Shown here in pieces: positions 10,801 to 22,800 of a stretch of DNA of 64,000 nucleotides. The position numbers and the translations under genes were made by a program. Under the pieces are notes generated by a model. The model worked only from the letters and a program-made list of their open reading frames with translations. It was not told the origin of the DNA and searched no databases. Position 1 is the stretch's first letter. Every line of letters begins with the position of its first letter. Origin of the DNA: Siphonodentalium dalli (Eukaryota; Mollusca; Scaphopoda; Gadilida; Siphonodentaliidae); assembly GCA_032622095.1 (NCBI GenBank), contig CP136065.1, positions 59,701,094-59,765,093 of the forward strand, read 5' to 3'.

Positions 10801-13800
10801 GTGGTATGGTCGATTTCTTTGAGATTTTCGGTGATGTTTGTAGAATGCTACATGCCCAAGTTGGCATAGCGCTTGAGTACTAACTTGTCATTTTCACGCA
10901 CCCGAACGAGTCCATAATATGTTTTAAACCACTAAGACTGTATTAACAAAGGCAGCAATGAGTGTCAAGTGACAAATCATGTGTGACATACGTGTCCAAC
11001 AGTGAGCTCATTTATATTTTTATTCTAGAATAGGAAATATTCCGTTAAGGTTAGTGTATAACGCGTCCGCCGGTGGACAATCGCCTCCGTAACAGTGGCT
11101 TGGTCAGATTAAGCGGTGTTTGTGCTGTAGAGCCAGATGCTGTTTCAAATATCGCGCCAGGTTGTGTCCCGTGGGCAAGGTAACTTCTACTGTGCTCGCT
11201 TTGTCATACCTAGACGACAAATAGGGACCTGGTTGTTGGGAAAAGGTAAGCCGCTCTGTGAAGCGCCTGTAAAATGGCAGCTAGCACGCACAAGAGTCAA
11301 GATTATTATATTGTGATTTGAGATAAAAAGGAGGCTCATATAAAGACAATCATTTGCATTTGCACGTCGATAAAGACCGTGATGGCTTTGGATAGTGAAT
11401 TTTTAATCTTCTGTATAAATTACCAATATCTTTTAAAGGAAATCCCAGAAGTCCCCTTTCCTCAAATTATAGTCTCAATATGAATCTTACCCTTCGTCTG
11501 CCTCGGCCACCTTCACTTGTTCCAGGAAGATTGGATTTGCACTGAAATTTCAAACATAACAACAAATTATCCAAATTCTAACACAACAGACCAACTATAA
11601 ATCAATTAGTATAATGCATTCTCCGAATTCCAGGGAGAGAATATGGAGCTGAGATTGAAAATATGGTGATCTCAGGGTAATAGAGTCATCAAGTAGCACA
11701 CTAACGAGGTCTGTATTTGATTTATCTGGCTGTTGTTGCCAGGACACTGGAATTATACGAAGTACATCTGACCTCAGGTATTTCTGTTGAACTTGGAGAG
11801 TATAACAGACATTACAATGATATAATTTTTGGCATGGTCATAGAGTTCAGTACATAGGTTTGCATAATGTACTAAATGAAAATATAATTTGCAATACATG
11901 TATAATTGAAAAGCATCAGACTGACGAATCAACTTTAGACCCTACTGGGAGCAAGCCTGAGTTTAATGGCCTGTCATTTGCAGAATGAGGTCCCCAGAGG
12001 GTGAATTTAGTGACGCTATCCTGTATAGTGGGCTAGCATCACTAAATTCACCCTCTGGGGACCTCATTATGCTTACGCCTCATCTTCTCTGGAAAGTTTC
12101 TTTATTGTCACATTTCTATAGAAACTTCTTCACATATATTCTATTTCTTTATTAGTTTAGTTTCTCTGTATCCCCAAGTTGGCAGATGACACATTGCATA
12201 ATCAAGGTTCCCAATGGGTGTACATCACAATATTCACCATTTGGGAACTTCAATCTGAGTCTATGTCTCCCATACTTTATGAGGCCATGCAGAAAGAGAT
12301 ACCCAGAGGGTGAATTTGGTGATGCTAGCCCGCTATGTGGGATGGCATCACTAAATTTACCCTCTGGGGACCTCATTCTTCAAATGACAGACATGCTAAA
12401 CTCAGACCCTAATGGGAGCCTTTATAACCCTTTGATAACTCAGGCCCAGAAACCTACATCATCAATCAAGTCTTTAACCCAAAGCTATTTTAATTTTGTT
12501 CAAAATATATATAAACGTTTGTCTGACAGGATAAACTCTAGTTCATGAGATGTGGAAATTCACATTGAACATTCAAAAATCAATAATTGTGACAAATTCG
12601 TATTTGTAACAGACATTTACAAGGAAAATAGATATTGATTGTGTCCAGATTTTGAACATCAAACACACGTCAACCATTTAATAAATGTTTGTCAAATGCA
12701 CATAACCCCTTTCTCTCGTACGTATAATAATAACTCCTGAGACAAAGATCTAAAGATCTAGCTCAACCGCTGCATGAAATCCAGATAGCAGCTCTCCGAA
12801 AGTCTGAAGCGACGGTTTATAGAGATTATAATAGTGACGTAAAGTGATGTCCTAAATAATCAACCCCTAACCAGAGCAGAAATATTTGAAGTTTTTCAGG
12901 ATTTAGTCAGAAATATGGCTTAATTGCAGCATTTATCAGAAAGTTCTCAGTGATAAGAGACTGCACTGGTTTGCCAGGTCAGGGTATATTGTTAGGCCCT
13001 TGCATTCTCTTATATATGTAAGGCTTCCTATGGTCGACTCGCATATATAAAAGAATGCATTGGCACAGGGTTTTCGCAAAATTTCAGGCATGGAAGGGTT
13101 AATAATCAAGACTAAATTTAACACAAAGACTTTAATCCTAACAAAAATGGAAAGAAAGCCAGTATGATTATTAAAACTGTTTGGGCGATTGTGCACAATC
13201 CAATTCAAATTGGATTAAATAGTCTCCAGGAACAGTCAAAGGCTATTTTTGACAACATCAGATGTGGCAAATTTATTCTAATTTTTTTCATTCTATAAAA
13301 GAACTCAAATTTAAAGAACACATCATAACTATCCAAGAAGAAACACAAGTGCCAGATGCTTTAGACTCTGATTCTTGGAATCCTGTTTATAGGAAATAAA
13401 GCTTCATGAACATGATACAGTAATGCCCTAAGTAATCGACTCCTTAACCACAGCCGAATTATGGGTAACTTTTCAGGATTTAGTCGGAGATATGGCTTGT
13501 TGCCATTCATCGGAAGGATCTCGGGGAGAGCTTTCAGATGAATGGCAACAAGCCAGGGCCACCGGAGAGGGGGGCATGGGGGGCAATTGCACCCCCCCCC
13601 CCCCGCCCTCAAGGCAGGGGGGCAAGCGTGCCCTTCCAATATCAAGATGCCCCTTGAAACTCTCATGTATATACAGGAGTATAACTCTCAATTTTAGAGC
13701 AATGTGTTGGAGAACATTAAAAGATGTCAGTAGATATCAGCTGTTCATTACAAATCTGCCACTACAAACTAAGCAGTCCCACTGGGAGGTAATTAAACAC

Positions 13801-16800
13801 ACCTGTTGTTCCTGACCATTGGCCTAATCTCACAACACAAACTGGAGATGGCCTTATCATGGGCACTTCCTGTCTTACCAGATGGTTTTCACTAAGAAGC
13901 AAGCAGGTTGCATTTGATCAATAGTGCCATGGAGAATAAGGCAAATAAAAATGCAATAAATCATGAAATGCCTTCTTTGAACAGTCACATAGCTGGCACC
14001 TGATTTCACATTTCCATGTTGCCACATGGAGCTGATAATGTTACATAGGCATGGAGTTACAACAAAACAATTCCGAAAGTGTTAGTTGCGAACTTGCGAA
14101 AATATCTCAGAAAATGTCGAAATCTGAATGAAATAAAAAAGAAGCCGAGAAGGCGAGGGCACAGGCAGCGGCCAAACCAGGACAGGCAAAATTGACAGCG
14201 TTTTTGTCGAAATTGGCCACTGATAACAGAGACGCAACAAAAGTGTCCATTGACGACCAGCCATCTAATAACGAGACAGTCGGATCGCCATTCGAATTTT
14301 CACAACCACTGAACGGGGATGTTCAAACAGAAGGACAAAGACTTGGTTTCTCTGAACTAGTACGAACACCAGAACACTTCACTCCAGATGACAAGGAACA
14401 GAGCAGAAAAGGCAATCGACAGTTCAACACAGACTGGTTTAAGATGTTTGGGTGGCTGATTTATCACCGGGAGCTGCAAAAAGCATTCTGTGATACATGT
14501 TCCACATATGGAGAAGAAAGCTGAAGAAGGAGAGCAAATCGAATCAGTCAATACTAGAGGAGCGGTCTTGACCAGAATTGAATTTTTTTAATTTTTTATT
14601 TTACACACGTAAAAAATTATATATCATAATAAAGTAGAAGATGTCGGCTTCATGTTCCGCCCTGCTGTAAAATGTGAAAGTGGTGCCGTTGCCATGGAAA
14701 CTGAATGTAAACAATGTAGACACATTTTGAGATAAAACTTTTTCAGCAAATGGTAAAAACTAATTTAATCCCATTTTAGGACAGGAACAGACGTTGAAGA
14801 TCATTTGTTGATTATTTGTCCATTATAACCATGTTCCAACTATTCCAGTATTAAATAAGATGCACATGTATGTTATAAGGGTCTTTATTGCCATTTTGGG
14901 GTGAAAATTTATAATTTATGCATAATATGATGGCATCATATGTGTTCTTAAAATAAATCTGGATAAAACTGCCAAAAAGGCCCAATACCCTGAGAAATAC
15001 CTGTTACCATGGAAACGATATTTAAAAATACAAAAAATGCCGTTATTGGAAAGAAATGAAGTCCTATAACCCTTGCAACACAATATAACTTTTTGAAATT
15101 TGTTTCTATGACATGCAATTATAATCCGGACTTCTGTGTTGTGTAATTGTTGCAGTTTATTCAGCTGTTGTCATGGAAACGGACCAAATTTCGTCAAATA
15201 ATGATGTTTTTTCAATAAAGCTGACATTTAAAGCATGTAATTTTATGAAGCAAAGCGTATTATGACAACCCGTTATAGATGTCTCAAAACCTGTTTCAAC
15301 GATAACTATGTTCCAACTATTCAAGTAGTAAATATGAATCACATATAAGTTCTGAGGGTTTTAAAGCCATTTTGAGGTGAAAAATGATGATTTTTCCAAA
15401 AAATGTGATAATTTGGGAATTGAAACATTTATTAGATACTACATTGGTTACAGGAATAATTTATACATATTATGATGGCTTCTTACGTTTGCTTCAATCT
15501 AATTTTGATAAAACTGCCGAACAAGCTCAATACCCTGAGAAATACCTATTACCATGGAAACGATATTGAAAAATACCAAACAATTTCATTATTGGAAAGA
15601 AATGCGACACAAATGAACTTTTTGAATGTTTTGTTTGATGACATGCACAATTAATCCAGACTTCTTTGTCGGATCACTGTTGCGGTTTATTCAGTTGTCA
15701 TGGAAATGGACCAAATTTTGTCAAATAATGATATTTTCTCCTATAAACCGGATATTTAATGTGTTCAATTTTATAAAGCAAAACAAATTTACCATTATGT
15801 GAATGCACCCTGACATATAATACTCATCATTTTATTCCCAATTTCTCAGGTGTTTCTTTGGATTTGGACAAAAATTGTCTAAATAGTGATATGTTTTGCA
15901 CAATTTTATTTTATTTTATCGGAAATTGTGTGAAAAATTAAGGGTATATTTAAAAACCAACATCACGTATCAGGAAAATGCAATAATAGGATTTCAAAAG
16001 ATTCTCAGGTAATATATCCGGTTAATATATCAATATGTGGTTAGTTAGTCAATAGATGCAGCTTCTTTGCAATTACTAGTATATGGAGCTACTTTGTCAA
16101 ATATAATAGGTTAGTTAGTCAATATATGCAGCTAATTTGTCAATATATATTGTTAGTTAAGTCAATATATGCAGCTACTTTGCAATTATATGCAATATTT
16201 GTCAATATATGTGGTTCGTTAGTCAATATATGCAGCTAATTTGTCAATATTTGTGGTTAGTTAGTCAATATGTGTAGCTCCTGTGCCATTATATGCAGCT
16301 AATTTGTCAATATATGCAGCTACTTTGCAATTATATGCAGCTACGTTATCAATATATGTGGTTAGGTAGTCAATATATGCAGCTAATTTGTCCATTAATT
16401 TGGTTAGTTAGTCAATAGATGCAACTTCTTTGTCAATATATTCGGTTAGTTAGTCAATATATACATCTACATTGTCAAAACGTGCAATAATATTGCTTTG
16501 ACAATATATGCAACTACTTTATGAATATATGTGGTTAATTAGTCATTATATGCAGCTACTTAGTCAATATATGTGGTTAGTTAGTCAATATATTCAGTTA
16601 ATTTGTCAATATTTGTAGTTACTTAGTCGATATATGCAGCTAATTTGTCAATATTTGTGGTTAGTTAGTCAATATATGCAGCTACTTTGTTGACTGATTT
16701 TGTTAGTTATAGTCAATATATGGAGTTTTTTTGTCAATATATGTGGTCAGTTTGTCAATATATACATCTACTTTGTCAAAATATGCAATTGCGTTGACAA

Positions 16801-19800
16801 TATATGCAGCTACGTTATAGGCTCCTGCGAATATTCGATATTCGAATCGAGATTCGATTCGAAAGTCAAATTCGATTCGAATTCGAGTCGAAATTGCCAA
16901 CTCGAAATTTCGAATATACTATGACGGAAAAGTAGGCTGTTTCAGGACTGGTACACATGTCGATCTTAGCTGTTTGTGGCATTTAATTCCAGAAAATTAT
17001 GTATATATGCACATTATAATTCTTATTGTACATAGCCAACAATTAGCCACGATAGGACAACTAAATACGTCTGAATTATATAGCTTTAAAATGGTAGCAA
17101 AAGCTAGCAGATAGCCAATGGACCGACGACGCGGTAAATTATAATAGCTATGAGACTGGGCTACCGATAGCGTTATCCATCGTCTATTCGATTACGCGTT
17201 ATGTAATATGGGTGAGAATGTAAACAACACATGTTCCTGGTGTCGAAAAGTGCATTTTGGCACTGTTCTCTTTTGAAGTTGACTTTCAGTTTCAGAGTTT
17301 TCTTTTACAATGGACAAAATGTCATCCATCATTCATGTTTATTTTAAACATGATAAAGCTGCAGGCACGTGTGATGAATGCAACATGCATGGTGTATAAT
17401 TCGCAAGCATCTGGGACAATGACCCATCTATGGAATCATCTGTTCAAGAAGCATCAACCAATACATGAAGAGGCTACACTGCGACTGTTGTTGCGTCTTC
17501 AAGTTTATAACAACGGGTGTTTCCGAATGCCGATTTGCAATTTTGCATGTACATGCAAACTGTAGAAATTTCGTGTGATTTTAGTTTGATAATCCATTTA
17601 GTGGTAATATATTAATCGTTGTGATGGCCGCATGGACGTTTTAATCTGCTTTGTTTTCTTGACAATTATAAATTGAAGTTAATAGTATATCAAACGACGG
17701 TTTATCGCCACATAAGTTCTGATGGAACTTCATGCATGTAGTTCACAGAACGTTTCACAAATAATCTAATCGTTGACAAAACATACCTAATTGAGAATGC
17801 AACACACAGATATGATTCGATTCGATATTCGATTCGATTTCATGAATTCGATTAGATATTCGATTCGATCAAAATATCCAATTCGCAGGACCCTACTACG
17901 TTATCAATATATATGGTAAGTTAGTCATTATGTGGAGCTACTTAGTCAATATATGTGGTTAGTTGGTCAATATATGCATCTACTTTGTTAAAATGTGCAA
18001 TTGCTTTGACAATATATGCAGCTACTTTATCAATATATGTGATTAATTAGTCATTATATGCAGCTACTTAGTCAATATATGTGGTTAGTTAGTCAATATA
18101 TGCAGCTCATTTGCCATTATATGCAGCTAATTTGTCAATACATGCAGATAACTTGTCAATATAAACAGCTATTCAATTATATGCAGCTACGTTATAAATA
18201 TATGTGGTTAGTTAGTCATTATATGTAGTGATGTTCCGATAATGAAAAAGCTTATCGGACCGATTTCCGATAACTGGAGGCACAATCGGCCGATTTCCGA
18301 TTCCGATGTTTATATATATTGTGCGTTTGTTCCTATAATGGACCAATGCACCCAATGCACTCCCTATCCCGCAGAGTTTCAAAGCCAAAGACATCAAAGA
18401 AATATATACACACTGTCGCCACAGTATTTCTGCCGACGTTGGTTGTGTGTTTTCTTTGATGTATACCGGTAGTTGTTTTGACAAAAAGATCAAAGGTGAC
18501 GACTCAGAGTAACGTTATGACCGTGTGTGGAACACTTGCATGCGGTGTAAAAGTCTTGATTGAATACTTGTAAGTTGCAACAATGTATGGAATGGCGATG
18601 ATTATTAACTAAATTTAGATTGATGGATAATAATTGCTGTCATATTTGTCTGAGATTTCCCAAGTTTCCATTGGTCACACCTTTTATCTTTTAACAACTC
18701 GGAAGCTTTTATAGTTCCGCCTGCTCAATTTTTGTTTCGCGAGACCGAGTTCAACCAAGTTCAATGTGGATCTAAGCGTATTTCATAGCATACGTTGTAC
18801 AGACGAAAAAGCTAATTATGCCCCTACTCACGTTGGTCGTTATTGAAGACAGTTCTGATCACGACTGTACTAATTAATTCAGTGTGCTTCAAGTTATTGA
18901 CATAGCATGTGACGTCACATGGCACGTGCTCTACAGGAAGCTACACTGTATCGAGGTCAGCTGTTTAATTAAAGCTTTCTTTGAATCTATTTCGTGTTAA
19001 CGCGATTGAACCAATAACTTCATATTACACGGGATGTCGGGCATGTGTATTGCCATTCTTATAATATATAATCATATCAGACTGTTTGGATAATGCGAAT
19101 GGCTTCTTTTTAGGCTGTTACAACTGCGTTTTACATTAAATACTACAGTTGTATTGCGTACGTTTATTAAAGCGTGCACATTGCGCTTAGATACTAGAAC
19201 GTTTTTATTTGTTTTGACAATCGGTGAGGTACGATTAATTTCCGATGGGCTATTATCGGCCATCGGCCGATTCCGATACCGATTATCAGAACATCACTAA
19301 TTATATGCAGTTACTTAGTCAATATATGCGGTTAGTTAGTCAATATATGCAGTTAGTTGGTCAATATATACATCTAATTTGTCAAAATATGAAATTGCAT
19401 TGCCAATATATGTAGCTACTAGTACTTTATTAATATATGTCGTTAGTTAGTCATTATATGCAGCTACTTAGTCAATATATGTGGTTAGTTAGTCATTATA
19501 TGCAGCTACTTAGTCAATATATGCGGTTCGTTGGTCAATATCTACATCTACTTTGTCAAAATATGAAATTGCGTTGACAATATATGCAGCTACTTTATCA
19601 ATATATATGGTTAGTTAGTCATTATATGCAGCTACTTAGTCAATATATGTGGTTAGTTAGTCAATATATGCAGCTAATTTGTCAATATTTGTGGTTAGTT
19701 AGTCAACATATGCAGCTCATTTGTCAATATATGTGGTTAGTTAGTCAACATATGCAGCTCATTTGTCAATATTTGTGGTTAGTTAGTCAATATATGCAGC

Positions 19801-22800
19801 TACTTTGTCGACTAATTTTGTTAGTTAGTCAATATATGCAGTTTTTTGGTCAATATATGTGGTTAGGTTGTCAATATATACATCTACTTTGTCAAAATAT
19901 GCAATTGCGTTGACAATATATGCAGCTACGTTATTAATATATATGGTAAGTTAGTCATTATGTGCAGCTACATCGTCCAATAATTTGGTTAGTTAGTCAA
20001 TATATGCAGCTTCTTTGTCAATATATGTGGTCATTTAGTCAATATATGCAGCTACTTTGCCTCTATAAGCAGCTAATTTGTCAATACATGTATTTGCGGT
20101 TAGATAGTCAATAATATCAAACATACCAGAGGTCCGCTGAACAAAGCCTTGTTTTCTGGAGAATTTTGATTTGTCGCGCTATCATAAAATATATGTAAAC
20201 AGTATATTAAACGATTGTATCATCACTTTATCTTTTTGTATCACAGTAAATTATATAGCATTTTGAAGACAGATTAATCGCGGACATGTCAGATGATTAA
20301 TCACATTCAGGGGCTCCACATGTAAATGTAGTACGTCTCTTAAATGAAAGTCTGTTATAGACTAGTAACGGGACGGGACTCTGTCCGAAACAGCATCAAA
20401 TCAACCGATATCCCAACTGTTGTGGACCGAGAAGACTTGGTCTACAGTATATCCAGCTCATTGCTCTTGTCAATATATGTGGTTGGTTAGTCAATATATG
20501 AGGTTACTTCGTCAATATATGCTGTTACTTCGCCAATATCAGCAGTGCATTGCTCTTGCCAATATGTGTAAACAATTAGTCAATATATGCAGTTAATTCG
20601 TCATTATATAGACCCCAACAATTTTTTCGGAGGACAGTCAGAAATATGAGGAAGATATACATTGTATATATGCAACTCGCGATGTCCCGTTCTTTATAAT
20701 GATATATTCACAAGAGAATATATGCAGCTCATTGCTCTTGTCAATATATAATAAAAGGCCGTCCGGCCACAGTGTCCTCCGAAAAGGTGGCTTCATTTGG
20801 GGCATCAATTTGATTCAGATATGACCTGTATTTTCGGCTGATAAACTATCATACTAAATTTGATTCAGATATGATCACACAAACTAAAGTTATCATCCGG
20901 AAACCAGAAATTGACAGGATTCTAAGTCGAAACAGGGCCATAACTCTAGCAAAAATAGGCGGGACAAACCCATTTTCGAAGTTGACCTGTATATAGGGCT
21001 GATAAACTAACATACCAAATTTGGTTCAGATGTGATGACACAAACTGAAGTTATCATCCGGAAACTAGAAAATTACAGTAAAAAAAGGGCCATAACTCTC
21101 GCAAACCCATATTCGAACTTGACCTGTATTTTGGTCAGATAAACTCAACTATAAAATTAGCTTTTGATCTAATAAACGAAACTAAAGTTATCATCTGGAA
21201 ACCATTTCCGGACGCACACACAGACGGCTAGACGGACGGGCGGTACGACAGACGGATGGACCCCGGCTATTTTAATAGTCCCCCGAATTTTTTTTCGGGT
21301 GACAATTATATATAATGGAACATCGCGAGCAGTGTATAATCATGAACTAACAACATATATTGAAAAGAACAATGCGCTGCATACATTGGCAAAGTAACAG
21401 CATATAATGACGAACTGACTGCATTTATTGACTAACTAACGGCATATACATGTATTGACACAACTTAGCTGCATATATTGACCAAATAACCACATATATT
21501 GACAAAGTAGCTGCATACAATGGCAAATGAGCTATATATTGATATATCAATCAGATATATTCCATGAGCTTAAAGATGCACAATCCGAATTAATGCTCCT
21601 AGATTACTATTTCTTTGGCTTCAGGGGTGAAAAATATTTGATTCGAGTCGAGGAACCATGATCCATCAAAGCTCAGAGTTAACAGATATCAATTGTTGAA
21701 ATCTGTTAGTTTTCACCACCTGGTATATTTAAGGCCTGGCAAATATTCAACGAATGCCGACTGACATACTCTCGATACCAAATTGCTTCGGAACAAAATG
21801 TTGATATATAACACTTTTTGCTGCTTTTGGGGCAATGTTATACTGTAGTTGACAGTGGTTAGCATTATGTTTTGTCAATTAGTCGATTCTGATAACTGAA
21901 GCGTCATTTCAAGAAATGTTGTTGTTTTTGTTGGAATTTGATGATATGGGGACACTTGAATCGGATTGTGCGCCTTTAACATAAGGCAGCTGTGGCGTTC
22001 CATTGCTATGATAATGTTCTGATGGCGGTGACGATGACGGGCGGCAATGATGGTAATGGTGACAATAATGATGCAGATGATGTGGTGGTGATGGCGGTGA
22101 TGATGATGATGATGCTGATGGTTATATTGTGTCGCAAGGATTATAGGACTTCATTTCTATCCAATAATGCCATTTTTTAGTATATTTTTCAATATCGTTT
22201 CCATGGTAACAGGTATTTCTCACGGTATCGGGCATTTTCGGCAGTTTAATCAAAATGCATTTTAAGTAGACGTATGCAGCTGTTTCAGTACGCATAAATT
22301 ATTACTGTTACCAATGTAGTACATGTACCTAATAAATGTTCCAATTGCAAAATTATCGCATTTTTGGTAAAAATCACCATTTTCACCACAAAATGGCAAT
22401 AAAACCCTTATAACCTATATGTGCATCCTGTTTAATACTGGTTGGAACATACTTATGGTTGAAAAAGGGTTTGAGACATCTATAATGCGTTGCCATAATA
22501 TGTTTTGCTTCATTACACGCTTTAAATGTCCGATTTATGGACAAAATTTCATTATTTCTGATTATTTGACGAAATTTGGTCCGTTTCCATGACAACATCT
22601 GAATAAACCTCAACAGTGACCCTATGAAGAAGTCTGGATTAAAAGTGCATGTCATAGAAAACAAATTTCAGAAAGTTATATCGTGTTGCAAGGGTTATTG
22701 GACTTCCCTAGTAGAAATGGAATGATTCCCAAACCATGATCACAGTCATATTCGCAACCATGTCCGCAATCATCTGAGGATGGTTGCATTTGGAACGATT

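Larger units (their letters stand above)
1830..11490 (-). other. Intron between the 51-bp tail exon and the terminal exon (9.7 kb)
   Basis: No further coding exon was found on either strand. Contents include dispersed TIR repeats (2010-2419, 2461-2749, 5146-5605), TTAA elements (4340-4599, 5606-5948, 7852-7959), a GGACGGAC-type repeat (6925-7405), palindromes at 7520-7706, a foldback element (8408-9056), a CATAACTC-type repeat near 9105-9400 and a mariner-type MITE (9873-10093). At about 2750-4330 and 5950-6900 I see nothing recognisable. About 10100-11480 is otherwise plain, with higher GC at 11040-11300. Confidence 0.7.
16010..20610 (+). repeat. 21-bp / 42-bp tandem array
   Basis: Degenerate 21-bp units alternate between GTCAATATATGCAGCTACTT and GTCAATATATGTGGTTAGTT types, giving a 42-bp higher-order period. 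The array is interrupted by hAT insertions at 16818-17895 and 18226-19299. A single-sequence gap lies at about 20110-20440. A 109-residue open frame at 19584-19913 is only the 7-residue echo of this repeat. Confidence 0.85.

Noticed and set aside
19584-19913. 109-residue plus-strand frame with MQL..QYMWLVS repeats
   Set aside because: Seven-residue periodicity is the echo of the 21-bp tandem array.
21992-22180. 62-residue frame over GAT repeats
   Set aside because: Trinucleotide microsatellite read-through.
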